Positions 9,245 through 17,635 of a DNA stretch of 64,000 nt are shown piece by piece. Source of the stretch: Enterococcus wangshanyuanii (GTDB lineage Bacteria > Bacillota > Bacilli > Lactobacillales > Enterococcaceae); the NCBI RefSeq assembly GCF_002197645.1, contig NZ_CP021874.1, positions 2,418,001 through 2,482,000 of the forward strand, read 5' to 3'. Below the pieces are notes generated by a model. The model was not told the origin of the DNA. It saw only the letters and a program-made list of their open reading frames with translations, and searched no databases. The first letter of the stretch is position 1, and the number at the start of each line of letters is the position of its first letter. The translations under genes and the position numbers were made by a program.

Positions 9245-9354
9245 AGGTGGGCAAAGCCCACCTGCACCTAGTCTTACTTGGGATATACGGTACGACTTAC
9301 ATTCAAAGTAATAGAGAGGGCATGTGCCTAACGGCACCGCCCTCTCTATTACTT
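9245..9354. repeat. Two further perfect inverted repeats (possible single-strand origin)
   Basis: An 8-bp repeat with a 3-nt loop (arms 9245-9252, 9256-9263) is followed by a 16-bp perfect repeat (arms 9306-9321, 9339-9354). The spacer of the latter holds a small nested GTGCC/GGCAC hairpin. Strong folding of the transferred strand next to oriT is typical of single-strand origins, which Tn916 and ICEBs1 carry near their relaxase genes. They might also act as terminators for the upstream gene. Confidence 0.5.
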
Positions 9355-9383
9355 ATGAAGTACGTACCAATCCCTAGCGAATA

Positions 9384-9815
9384 CTAGGTGGCAACTTCCT
9401 TATTTTCCCCCATTTCTTCTATCGATAAAATCTTACTTTTAAGCTGTTCATTTTCTTCTAGTACCTTTTTTGCCAGCTTAATCAGTTGCTTTGTATCATT
9501 TCTGAACTCCTCGTACTCTTTCTTTCTCACTTCGATTGTTTCCATTTGTTCTTTTTCTTCGTCAGAAAGAAAAGCGTTTAGAATTGCTTTATCTAGCGGA
9601 ATATTTTGTTCTCTCATGGAAACTACTTTTTTAAATTGTTCAATTTGATCGAAACTAAATACTTTGTACCCATAGGAACGACCAGTCGTATTTTTCGCAT
9701 ATTTCCTTACAAAACGAATATCTGTTACTTTTTCAATTTTATTTGCCCAATTTTTTAATGTTTTTAAACTGATAGCACCATTAAGCTCTTGAATCACTTC
9801 ATCAAATGAATACAT
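9384..9815 (-). CDS. MerR-like helix-turn-helix DNA-binding protein
   Basis: The N-terminal 75 residues of this 143-aa protein look like a winged MerR-type HTH (SFDEVIQELNGAISLKTLKNW, then the FSFDQIEQFKKV helix). A C-terminal coiled coil follows (about residues 95-135). Such proteins are frequent in enterococcal plasmids and ICEs as regulators or segregation and oriT accessory factors. It lies directly on the TcpA side of the oriT-like repeats, which favours binding there; this is inference. Confidence 0.65.
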   Translation of the reverse strand: MYSFDEVIQELNGAISLKTLKNWANKIEKVTDIRFVRKYAKNTTGRSYGYKVFSFDQIEQFKKVVSMREQNIPLDKAILNAFLSDEEKEQMETIEVRKKEYEEFRNDTKQLIKLAKKVLEENEQLKSKILSIEEMGENKEVAT

Positions 9816-9928
9816 CTTTCCTAACCTTTTCTTTCTATTTCAATTTGTTCTATCTAATATCTTTTGATAAATTTTTTATTCGAACTTGTCCAAAATGAGG
9901 GAAAAATAGACTTTTTTCAAAATCAACC

Positions 9929-10222
9929 TCAACTTTTCTTTTCAATTGCCATCTTCCTTTTTAGATTCTTACTCATACAATTTGAAAAATCGCGTACTTC
10001 ATAGCCAGCATGTGACCAACAATCCTTACAAAGAAAGGCTGGAGAAAGAGATTCGTTCATTAATTGAACAATTACTGGAAACTGTCGATTATATAACACG
10101 CACTCCATAACCATTTGTTTTTGGTCACTTAACTTTTTTCGGCACCCTCTACAAACCCAAGCTTCTAACGATCCTCTAAGGTTAATTAGATACTCAAATG
10201 TTGCTGATTCACTCATGAACAT
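9929..10222 (-). CDS. Small protein with two CxxC motifs
   Basis: A 97-aa protein with two CxxC pairs (CRGC near residue 19, CKDC near residue 67), consistent with one four-cysteine zinc site. There are no membrane segments. It overlaps the upstream gene by 10 bp and has only a weak ribosome site, so coupling is likely. The family is unknown to me. Confidence 0.6.
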   Translation of the reverse strand: MFMSESATFEYLINLRGSLEAWVCRGCRKKLSDQKQMVMECVLYNRQFPVIVQLMNESLSPAFLCKDCWSHAGYEVRDFSNCMSKNLKRKMAIEKKS

Positions 10223-10710
10223 AGCTCATCAATCAAAGCTGTAACATCTACAGTAAGTACAATTTCAAAATCATCACTACGGATAATACCTTCTACATCC
10301 GCTCTTTGTTTTACTGACTTTTCCATCAATTTGTAATTTTCACAACCATAATACCAATTGTCAAAATCAGAATCTTCAATATCTGTTTTTCCACGTACAC
10401 CTTTAAATACTTCTTTCTTAACTTCTGCAAGGTATTCTTCAACTGTTTTTGACGGAATTTTTTTCAATAGATCAAGTACCTCATTTGCGATCTGTTCAAC
10501 AAAAATATCCTCATATTCTGAATAATCTTCAAAATGATAATCTGTCAATCCGTCTATTTTCACTCTTGCCATCAAATTTGAAAAAGCACTTGTTTGACAA
10601 TACAGAGAACCAAATCTTTCATTTACATCTTTCGCAGTGTATTTTTCTTGAACAATTTTAAAACTATCTTGCTTCAATTTTTTTAATAATTCATTTTGAC
10701 TATACATCAT
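10213..10710 (-). CDS. Hypothetical ICE protein (165 aa)
   Basis: An acidic soluble protein without recognisable motif, preceded by a good TTGGAGGT box. It overlaps the start of the CxxC protein, so the two are probably made together. It lies in the block of small accessory genes between TcpA and oriT. Confidence 0.6.
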   Translation of the reverse strand: MMYSQNELLKKLKQDSFKIVQEKYTAKDVNERFGSLYCQTSAFSNLMARVKIDGLTDYHFEDYSEYEDIFVEQIANEVLDLLKKIPSKTVEEYLAEVKKEVFKGVRGKTDIEDSDFDNWYYGCENYKLMEKSVKQRADVEGIIRSDDFEIVLTVDVTALIDELCS

Positions 10711-10722
10711 TGACCTCCAATA

Positions 10723-11013
10723 CTATTTTTTTACCAATAAAAAATACAATTTAAAAATCAAACACCACATAACACCAACCAACATAAATGACCAGAAAGT
10801 AATAAGCCTTACTAAACTTACCAGTGATTCTTTATCCGCTATGCCATTATAAATTGCCATCACTGCTAAAAGCCCATGACTAAGGTAAACGACATAACCC
10901 ATAACGACAATAAAAAAAAGAAGCAAAAAGATTTTTACGCCCTTAATTGCTTTTTTATGTCGTTCAGAAAAACGGTTTATTCTGTTTATTAGTGATTCTA
11001 GTTTATTTTTCAT
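10723..11013 (-). CDS. Small two-TM membrane protein
   Basis: This 96-aa protein has a basic N terminus, a hydrophobic helix at about residues 25-44 and a second at about 68-92. It is only 3 bp from the upstream 210-aa membrane protein gene. I recognise no family. Confidence 0.6.
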   Translation of the reverse strand: MKNKLESLINRINRFSERHKKAIKGVKIFLLLFFIVVMGYVVYLSHGLLAVMAIYNGIADKESLVSLVRLITFWSFMLVGVMWCLIFKLYFLLVKK

Positions 11014-11016
11014 ACA

Positions 11017-11649
11017 CTACCCTTTCCATTCAATGTAATCTGATTCAATAATCATTCGTAAACGCTTGAAAGGAACGCCTACTTGTTGCGCTAAAAATTC
11101 GAATCGTTCATCTTCAAAACAACGAGTTTCTACGATTAGAAAAGAACGATCATTCATAGCCGTTTTACAAATCACTGAATGTAGTGGTACTGTTTTCCTT
11201 TTCGCTTTGTATTCTTTAGTCGGAACATAATATTCTACAGTATCATTTTTAATAACAACATCAGAACGTACACGAACTGACCGTGCATACGAGAGTAGAC
11301 TTCTAAAATTTGAATCTTCTAACAGATACATTTCACGTGGATACAGTTCAGTTCTTCCAATTTCACGCCATTCTTTTTTGGCATACCTCAAATACTCAAT
11401 TTCAAGTCTTTTTCGTTCATCCAAAACACCCGCTATTACGCCAAGAACAATCAGTGAATAAATTAAATAGATAAACTGAAACTCATGGAATAACAAACTT
11501 AGCAAAATAAAGCACACGACAAAGAGCGCAATAAACACACTACTAAAATATAGGTAAATTGAATAAATGCCCATATTGCGTTCGTATTCCTCATAAGAAT
11601 AGTTTTCTACAACTATTTTCATTTTTGATCGAACTTTTTGCATCATCAT
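11017..11649 (-). CDS. Membrane protein of ICE accessory block
   Basis: This 210-aa protein has two adjacent hydrophobic segments (about residues 30-75) and a cytoplasmic C-terminal domain of about 130 residues. The start has a TGGAGGATTAA ribosome site. It is tightly followed by another small membrane protein gene, which suggests that the two proteins act together. No domain name can be given. Confidence 0.62.
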   Translation of the reverse strand: MMMQKVRSKMKIVVENYSYEEYERNMGIYSIYLYFSSVFIALFVVCFILLSLLFHEFQFIYLIYSLIVLGVIAGVLDERKRLEIEYLRYAKKEWREIGRTELYPREMYLLEDSNFRSLLSYARSVRVRSDVVIKNDTVEYYVPTKEYKAKRKTVPLHSVICKTAMNDRSFLIVETRCFEDERFEFLAQQVGVPFKRLRMIIESDYIEWKG

Positions 11650-11716
11650 TTAATCCTCCATTCTTTTATATTTCATGTAAAAACAACAGCCATTACACAT
11701 TTTTTTTACATTCCAC

Positions 11717-11875
11717 TTAAAAATAGAACATACATGTTATTCTAAATTTATAATATAGTTCATCAGAAGTCCTATTATTATGATATTGTTTATCAGGTTC
11801 AAGACTTGCTAATTCTTGCTTAACCTCTTTACATAATTCTAAAAACTTACTTAGTTCTATAGATTTTTGTTGCAC
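11717..11875 (-). CDS. Small 52-aa ICE protein with GTG start
   Basis: The open frame from GTG at 11873-11875 to TAA at 11717 is preceded by AGGAGGG at close spacing. It fills the gap downstream of tcpA. The peptide is charged and helical (QQKSIELSKFLELCKEVKQE). The strong ribosome site and operon position support it, but it is short and of unknown role. Confidence 0.6.
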   Translation of the reverse strand: MQQKSIELSKFLELCKEVKQELASLEPDKQYHNNRTSDELYYKFRITCMFYF

Positions 11876-11897
11876 ATTGCCCTCCTAAAATCTCTCA

Positions 11898-13397
11898 TTA
11901 ATATTTTTGACTTAATTCATCCAGAAAAGCTTTTTCCTCGCTTCCATTAGATTCTACAGATAAAGCTTCCCGATCAAAGGTTTTTTCAATTGTTTCAGAC
12001 AGTTTTTGAACTTCTGCTTCTGCCATTCGTTCATACCCTAGTTCATCACTAATTTTCAAAAATTCTTCGACAAAATCAAAATCATCAGGTACAAATGGAC
12101 TATAAAGTTCACTAGCTACATCTCCACCTTTGGCAACATAACCACGACCATAAACAACCTCGCCGTCAACTTTTTCAACAAATTTGAAATTCTTGTTTTT
12201 GTTTTCATCACCAAAAATCATCCAGTTCCCAGTTTCACTTAAACGTCCTACAGACATACGGAACATAAAGTTATCTCGTAACGCTGTTTTGATAAATTCA
12301 CCATCTGGACGTTGCATTGCAACAATAAGGAAAATACCACATTGACGAGCCTTCAAAACAATTTGCGTCAAGTATTCTTCTACTTCTCCTGCTGTTTTAA
12401 AATCATTGGAAAGTTCAGCCATCCAAGCGGCGAACTCATCAATGACTATAAATTTAGGCTTCAATCCATAGTAAGCATAATTTTTGCCCATTTTGTACTT
12501 AGATGAGGTATTCATTTCTTCAAAACGTTCATTCATTTCTGAAACAGCATTTTTTAAACAAGTAACCATGTCTTTGCCACTATGCACTTTCCCTTCAAAC
12601 AAAGGTAATTTCCCTAACGCCATTAAGTCAGAACGTTTTGGATCACAAATCTCAATATCTGCCACTCGAACTAATGCATAAATAAGCGATAGCAACGTGA
12701 ACGTCTTTCCTCCACCAGTACCACCACCTAATAATAAATGTGGGTCTTTATCAAAATACCAATATAGCCCCTTCATCAACTGAACTTTTCCTTTGTCAGC
12801 AACCATTTCCCGAATGGAAATTCGTTTATTATACACATTCGCTCTTAATTCATAGACAATAAATCCCTTTTCATCGACTTTTTTTATCATATCGGCTGTC
12901 AACGCCGTTTCCAAAAATCCTCCAATCGTTAAAAATTTGTCTTGAAATTTATTGCCTTTTGTTTCAAACGCAACTTCAAATGTTTCTTTACGTTTTCGGT
13001 AATAGATTTTCGGAAAAATAATTTTTTCTTTCGTTTTTCCCTCACTCGTTTTTTTCTGTACTTTGTTGTAATACGTGTTATCAATCACCATTTTGGCTAA
13101 GATTTGACGTTGTTCTACTCTTGCAAAATAGCCATCACGAACAATTGAAATTCGTTTTACTAACAAAATGAGAATATTTGATACAACCGTTACAATAAAA
13201 ATGATTGCAACTGGCAGTACATAAACTTGCCACTCTTTCGTTCCAGCATCAACTAAAGGATAAATTTGTTTATAGCCAATAAAATACCCTAATAATGCTA
13301 ATATAGGAGTGAATAACGCAAGTTGATAATACAAAAATAACTTTCTACTGGAATAACGAATACGTGTCCCACGATATTTAAATATTTTTTTTAACAT
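11898..13397 (-). CDS. TcpA/FtsK-type conjugative coupling ATPase
   Basis: This 499-aa protein has two N-terminal transmembrane helices (about residues 25-75) and an FtsK/SpoIIIE motor domain. Walker A (GGGTGGGKT) is near residue 227 and Walker B (FIVIDEFAAW) near residue 318. It corresponds to Tn916 Orf21 and ICEBs1 ConQ, which bring relaxase-bound DNA to the channel. It is somewhat longer than Orf21 (about 460 aa). The start has an AAGGAGG box. Two small genes lie just upstream in the same operon. Confidence 0.93.
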   Translation of the reverse strand: MLKKIFKYRGTRIRYSSRKLFLYYQLALFTPILALLGYFIGYKQIYPLVDAGTKEWQVYVLPVAIIFIVTVVSNILILLVKRISIVRDGYFARVEQRQILAKMVIDNTYYNKVQKKTSEGKTKEKIIFPKIYYRKRKETFEVAFETKGNKFQDKFLTIGGFLETALTADMIKKVDEKGFIVYELRANVYNKRISIREMVADKGKVQLMKGLYWYFDKDPHLLLGGGTGGGKTFTLLSLIYALVRVADIEICDPKRSDLMALGKLPLFEGKVHSGKDMVTCLKNAVSEMNERFEEMNTSSKYKMGKNYAYYGLKPKFIVIDEFAAWMAELSNDFKTAGEVEEYLTQIVLKARQCGIFLIVAMQRPDGEFIKTALRDNFMFRMSVGRLSETGNWMIFGDENKNKNFKFVEKVDGEVVYGRGYVAKGGDVASELYSPFVPDDFDFVEEFLKISDELGYERMAEAEVQKLSETIEKTFDREALSVESNGSEEKAFLDELSQKY

Positions 13398-13410
13398 TTA
13401 TTCCTCCTTA

Positions 13411-13719
13411 TCAGGAATTGACCTTCTTTATCTCATTAATAAAAGTAACAACTTCATCCTTTAAATCAAACTGCAAAATATCAAATTTTCTTCTAACTCG
13501 GTCGAACGTCAATTCTCCTGTTTTCAATTGATCGTATAATCCATCTAATGTTTGAAACATTGCCTTTTTATGCTGTTGTTTTAAAGTTTGAATCTTTGCC
13601 TCATTCACTGTCAAATCAATTCCTGACTGTTTTAAATTTAAATCAAGAATATCAAAATAATCTCTCTCTAGTGGTAGCCAAATCATCTCTAAATCAAAAG
13701 CTTTTGTAATTGCACTCAT
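13411..13719 (-). CDS. Small hypothetical ICE protein (102 aa)
   Basis: A soluble, mostly helical 102-aa protein with an AAAGGGG ribosome site. Its start overlaps or abuts the stop of the 95-aa gene, and tcpA starts 13 bp downstream. The family is unknown; the tight packing suggests co-expression with the coupling ATPase. Confidence 0.62.
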   Translation of the reverse strand: MSAITKAFDLEMIWLPLERDYFDILDLNLKQSGIDLTVNEAKIQTLKQQHKKAMFQTLDGLYDQLKTGELTFDRVRRKFDILQFDLKDEVVTFINEIKKVNS

Positions 13720-14007
13720 TTACTGAACCCCTTTCTCTTTAAAAAATTGTGTTGCTTGTTTCCAAATTTCATGTTTTGCCGTATCAAATTTACTAGATAT
13801 CAACTGTTCCACTTGATCTTGCGGGATTGGATCATCCAGTAAAAATAATTCCTTCCTAAATTCCTGACAAGCATTTGAGAGATTGAAAAAAGCATCAAAA
13901 TATTGTCTTTTCCGATCTGATTCAAATTTTGTATCAAAAACTTGTTGTAACTGTTTCTTAAAATGCATATAAACAGTTTCGTACGGTTGCTTCTCCAATG
14001 TATTCAA
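13720..14007 (-). CDS. Small hypothetical ICE protein (95 aa)
   Basis: This 95-aa helical protein starts at a TTG (14005-14007) with an AGGAGA box. The start codon overlaps the stop of a 19-aa upstream reading frame, suggesting translational coupling. No domain is recognised. Confidence 0.6.
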   Translation of the reverse strand: MNTLEKQPYETVYMHFKKQLQQVFDTKFESDRKRQYFDAFFNLSNACQEFRKELFLLDDPIPQDQVEQLISSKFDTAKHEIWKQATQFFKEKGVQ

Positions 14008-14063
14008 ATTATTCTCCTTTCCGCTAATTTTTCAAACACATTTTGATACTTTTCTATATGCAT
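14004..14063 (-). CDS. Possible 19-aa leader peptide
   Basis: ATG at 14061-14063 has an AAAGAGGTGG box and opens a 19-codon frame whose TGA overlaps the TTG start of the next gene. That overlap and the good ribosome site suggest a translated leader that controls the 95-aa gene and tcpA downstream. It could also be chance, since it is so short. Confidence 0.35.
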   Translation of the reverse strand: MHIEKYQNVFEKLAERRII

Positions 14064-14094
14064 ACCACCTCTTTTTTTTATATAAACTAATATC

Positions 14095-14115
14095 TAGCTA
14101 TGATTTTCATAGCTA
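14095..14115. promoter_or_regulatory. 9-bp perfect palindrome in tcpA-operon leader
   Basis: TAGCTATGA and TCATAGCTA (14095-14103, 14107-14115) are separated by 3 nt. The palindrome sits between the terminator of the DUF961-like genes and the leader peptide, where a promoter for the tcpA block would be. It may be an operator or an RNA hairpin. Confidence 0.4.
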
Positions 14116-14134
14116 CAGATTAATCTATATAAAA

Positions 14135-14161
14135 AAAGAGACACTCAATGAATGTCTCTTT
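14135..14161 (-). terminator. Rho-independent terminator
   Basis: A 9-bp perfect stem (14153-14161 with 14135-14143) is followed on the minus strand by seven T residues. It lies just after the 144-aa gene and would end the transcript coming from the adhesin side. Confidence 0.8.
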
Positions 14162-14175
14162 CACTACTAAATCGA

Positions 14176-14610
14176 TCAATTATTTTTTTTGTCTTCTTTT
14201 CCTTGTGTTGCTTGATTTGTTGGCTGACTAGCCGAATTAGAAGCTTTGGCGCTTGAACCAATTGTAAAATCAGTCGCCATAAACTTCAAACCACTTTCGG
14301 CACTAACAAAGCCGTTTTGTTGTTCTAAAGAAGCGTACCACCCTAATGCGCTAACGTCCCCTTTTAGTACAACAACTTGTTTACGTTTCAATCCCTCAAT
14401 TTTTTCTTGCAATTCGCTAGGAAAATCAATTTCCACGAAATCCTTTTTCGCAGTTGAATAGAATAAGACCTTCACGGATTTTACATCTGTTCCAACCTCA
14501 TTATTCATACCATTTTCATAACCTAGTGTAAACGATCGGAATGTTAATTCTCCAAATGTTGCGACTTCATCAATCTTTGGAATTGTTCTATTTTCAAATT
14601 TTACTGACAT
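14176..14610 (-). CDS. Small protein in Tn916 orf22/orf23 position (possibly DUF961-like)
   Basis: This 144-aa protein has a beta-rich body of about 115 residues followed by a polar Ser/Gln/Ala tail. In Tn916 and ICEBs1 the genes ahead of the coupling ATPase encode DUF961 proteins, including the helicase processivity factor HelP. The start MSVKFENRTIPKIDE and the length fit that family loosely. The assignment is tentative and rests mostly on position. Confidence 0.55.
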   Translation of the reverse strand: MSVKFENRTIPKIDEVATFGELTFRSFTLGYENGMNNEVGTDVKSVKVLFYSTAKKDFVEIDFPSELQEKIEGLKRKQVVVLKGDVSALGWYASLEQQNGFVSAESGLKFMATDFTIGSSAKASNSASQPTNQATQGKEDKKNN

Positions 14611-14616
14611 ATTTTT

Positions 14617-14949
14617 CTACCCCTTCACTCTTAATTCTTTTGCGTACACTTCAAATGCTTGTCTGCGTTCCTGTTTATCGCCAAATACTGAACTTTTGAA
14701 TGTATTAACGATTTCTACGCCTTTTAGTACAACTTCTGATAATTCAGTAATAACATCCGAATTTTTAGACGGATTCAACACTACAATTTCAAAATCTGCT
14801 TGTAGCTCACTACTTGCTGAAAATCTACGAGCTGGATATCTTACTCCATCAACCGTAACTGGTCTATCAACAAATTTTGGTGCAACCTCAATTTCTTTCC
14901 CTAAAATAATATCTGGATCAATAAAACATCTATTTTGTTTATCTGCCAT
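14617..14949 (-). CDS. Small protein paired with the 144-aa protein (orf22/orf23 position)
   Basis: The frame extends to 14967, but the AAGAGGA ribosome site lies inside that extension and serves the ATG at 14947-14949, giving 110 aa. The protein is predicted beta-rich and soluble. It is 6 bp from the next gene. As with its neighbour, the position matches the DUF961 pair of Tn916-like elements, and a weak similarity to that family is possible. Confidence 0.55.
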   Translation of the reverse strand: MADKQNRCFIDPDIILGKEIEVAPKFVDRPVTVDGVRYPARRFSASSELQADFEIVVLNPSKNSDVITELSEVVLKGVEIVNTFKSSVFGDKQERRQAFEVYAKELRVKG

Positions 14950-15030
14950 TTCTTTTCCTCTTTTCATTTATTTTCAAATTTATTTTTTTGTTGTTAATAT
15001 AAGTTAGAAATACTCAATTCATTTTTCATA

Positions 15031-15061
15031 AAAATAGAAGAAGCTTTTTATCACTTCTTCT
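15031..15061 (-). terminator. Terminator after LPXTG adhesin gene
   Basis: AGAAGAAG arms (15054-15061 and 15036-15043) form an 8-bp stem on the minus strand, followed by ATTTT. The hairpin overlaps the stop codon region of the adhesin gene. Confidence 0.65.
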
Positions 15062-17489
15062 TAGCTGATTCTTTGTTTCCGTTGAAATCTTCTGTACCAT
15101 AGTCAGCATGATCTAAACTTTCTGATTCTTTTTTACGTTTCAAGTACATTCCACCAGCAACACCTAATAATAGTAGTAAGCCTACTACAGTAGCCCCACG
15201 CATCATTTCTTCACCTGTATATGGTAATGATCCTTTTGGCGTTTCTTTCGGTGTATCAGGCGTTTTAGGTGTTTCTTTGACAACTGGTGTAATATCTTGT
15301 GTTTTTTCTTTACCGTCAAAGTTATGTTTTTCTTCAACTGGTTTATGAACTAATTCCTTGAAGTAATAACGTGTGCCTTTCGGGTCTTTTTTATAGTCAT
15401 ATTCTGACAACACACGTTCAGTCATTTTCTCATCAGTCATTTTCAAATCGACTTTCCCAGAAGACCAAACATCTTTTACTGTTCCATCAGGGTAAACAGC
15501 AACTTGAATTGTTTCATAAACAAGGACTGTTCCTAAAGGGATATTTTTAATTTTAATCGTTACATCATCATAAAACTTCACATCTTCGCCCCATTCAAAC
15601 GTTTGGGTTTTACCGTCTCCAGTATGTGCTTGCGTTGAGATACCCACTTCTGGTTTTTCAACAACTTCTGCCTTATCTTTCAGTGTATATGTGCCTAAAT
15701 CTACATTTTCACCTTTAGATAATTCTAGTTGAGTAAACGTTTCTTCATTTAACACATTACCGCTCTTTTGGTCTTTGATAACGAAGGTAAATGATTTCGT
15801 TTCCTTGTCATAAGAATGTGTAATCTCAATAGGATCAACATTTTTATAGCCTTCAACGCCTTTTGTTTCCGTCAAGATATAATCATCAAGTGCAATGTCA
15901 GCAAACCTAAAGTATCCTTTTTTACCGTCTACAGTAGCCGTTTTAACAACGTGAGTTTCTCCTGTACGCTTGTTTGTTAGCGTAAACTCAACATCATTTT
16001 TGAACATTTCATTGGTGTCATTTTGAATCAGTTTTTGACCGTCTAAGTTCATACGAATCACATCGTCATTACTTTTACTGTCCTTGACAACAACTGGTGT
16101 GTCTTGGTCTTTATACGTCAATTCTACAACGTGTTTTTCTGGATCAAGAGCATAGCCGACTGGAGCTACGGTTTCCTGCCAATAATAAGTTGCTAGCGGT
16201 TGACCTTCGACTGTTGCAGTTTGGTTTTTGTCTAAAGCAAATTCTTTAATCAACGTACCATCTTCTTTAAACCAGCCGTATTTTGCGCCAGTCATAGGAT
16301 AATTAGGATTTAACGGTTTATCAGTTTCAGTCGTTTTATCAACTTTTGTTAGTGTTGATTTGCCTGTTGCACGTTCATTTCTAAACTCAACTGGTGTTAC
16401 TTGACCAGCTTTAACCGTTACTTTCTTAGTGTTGTTTTTCGCTTTTACATATGGAGCAGGCACAAAGGTTTCAGTGATTTCAACTTCTGTTCCATCATAA
16501 ACATCTTTTAAAAGTCCTTCTCCTTTAGCATCTGTTTTCACTTTTTGCGTTTTACCGTCTGAAAGATTTTTCAAGTCAAATTCAGTATTCGGTACTGGTT
16601 CTCCTGTTCCCTCGTCAAGCTTTGTTACTTTGATATCTCCTGTTTTGATTACTTGCAAATTAACTGAAAAAACGTTAGGATCGTCAATAGCTCCAGCCAT
16701 CACTTGTTGCGATCCAACTAATGAATAAGCTACTGGAGTTCCTACATCAAGAGATTTTCCAATTACTAAAGTTCCATTTTCATTAGAATTTTTGTTTGGC
16801 GTAATAGTCAATTTATTTCCCTTAATAGACCAATCAACATTAGCTGGATTACTATTCTTCATTAATGTGTCAAATCTTTCCAAGCCAACATTGTCTGTAT
16901 CAGTTAAAGTAATTGATTCACCAACCGTAACAGTCACTTTTTGACCATCAAAACTCGGTTTTTTCTCATAATCAGTAATGATTTGATTAATTTTTGCTTT
17001 TACAGAATCCACATCAATTAAACTTCCATCTGGTCGGCGCAAATAATCAATTGTTTTGCCTTGTTGATGTTCCCATAACATAATTTGTGCTACTTGTTGA
17101 GTATCTTCATCATTTCCTGCATACTTCCACAAAACTGTTAAAAATTTTGATCGTTGGTCATTCGCAAATGCAGGTAACGGATTTGACGTATAGCCGGGAG
17201 TTACTGAATTAACAATTGGCACTGCTGGTTCAATACAGAAAATCGGTTGTCGTTTCCCTTCATATACTGCATATAACGGCGGAATACGTTCATCAAATGC
17301 ACTACCATCCGAATTTGTCCCTTTCGCTACATACATTCGGTTATTGTCATATTCCACAGTTACTTCTTTTGGAAAAATAACTCCTGCATTTGCGACCACT
17401 GGTAAAATAGATGATGAGACCACTTGTCCTAAAACAACTAAACTAGCAAATAAATATTTTGCTTTTTTCTTAAAATTAATTTTCTTCAT
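15051..17489 (-). CDS. LPXTG-anchored thioester/VaFE surface adhesin
   Basis: This 812-aa protein has a signal peptide (residues 1-36). A thioester (TQXA) domain follows, with Cys85 (FCIEPAVP) and Gln131 in TQQVAQIMLW as the likely bond partners. Several Cna-B/SpaA-like isopeptide domains occupy about residues 285-600, then a VaFE-type repeat, a Pro/Thr linker and LPYTGE at residue 755. The sorting signal has a membrane helix and an unusually long 30-residue charged tail. Such proteins attach covalently to host or cell surfaces. It heads the transfer operon, so a role in mating-pair contact or colonisation is plausible. Confidence 0.9.
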   Translation of the reverse strand: MKKINFKKKAKYLFASLVVLGQVVSSSILPVVANAGVIFPKEVTVEYDNNRMYVAKGTNSDGSAFDERIPPLYAVYEGKRQPIFCIEPAVPIVNSVTPGYTSNPLPAFANDQRSKFLTVLWKYAGNDEDTQQVAQIMLWEHQQGKTIDYLRRPDGSLIDVDSVKAKINQIITDYEKKPSFDGQKVTVTVGESITLTDTDNVGLERFDTLMKNSNPANVDWSIKGNKLTITPNKNSNENGTLVIGKSLDVGTPVAYSLVGSQQVMAGAIDDPNVFSVNLQVIKTGDIKVTKLDEGTGEPVPNTEFDLKNLSDGKTQKVKTDAKGEGLLKDVYDGTEVEITETFVPAPYVKAKNNTKKVTVKAGQVTPVEFRNERATGKSTLTKVDKTTETDKPLNPNYPMTGAKYGWFKEDGTLIKEFALDKNQTATVEGQPLATYYWQETVAPVGYALDPEKHVVELTYKDQDTPVVVKDSKSNDDVIRMNLDGQKLIQNDTNEMFKNDVEFTLTNKRTGETHVVKTATVDGKKGYFRFADIALDDYILTETKGVEGYKNVDPIEITHSYDKETKSFTFVIKDQKSGNVLNEETFTQLELSKGENVDLGTYTLKDKAEVVEKPEVGISTQAHTGDGKTQTFEWGEDVKFYDDVTIKIKNIPLGTVLVYETIQVAVYPDGTVKDVWSSGKVDLKMTDEKMTERVLSEYDYKKDPKGTRYYFKELVHKPVEEKHNFDGKEKTQDITPVVKETPKTPDTPKETPKGSLPYTGEEMMRGATVVGLLLLLGVAGGMYLKRKKESESLDHADYGTEDFNGNKESAKKK

Positions 17490-17596
17490 AATGTCCTCCT
17501 ATTTTTTTGTTTGAAATAGTTCATGTTTATTGGCGGTTCTCTACTCCGAATACTTATAAAGCTCACCTCTTTCTATTATTTTTAGGCACAAAAAAA

Positions 17597-17620
17597 GCAA
17601 CCTCTAGTTAAGAAGTTGCC
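17597..17620 (-). terminator. Terminator after exported coiled-coil protein gene
   Basis: On the minus strand GGCAAC and GTTGC form the stem (one mismatch region) and are followed by seven T residues. It separates the 332-aa gene from the adhesin gene. Confidence 0.75.
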
Positions 17621-17635
17621 TTTCATATCTATTTA

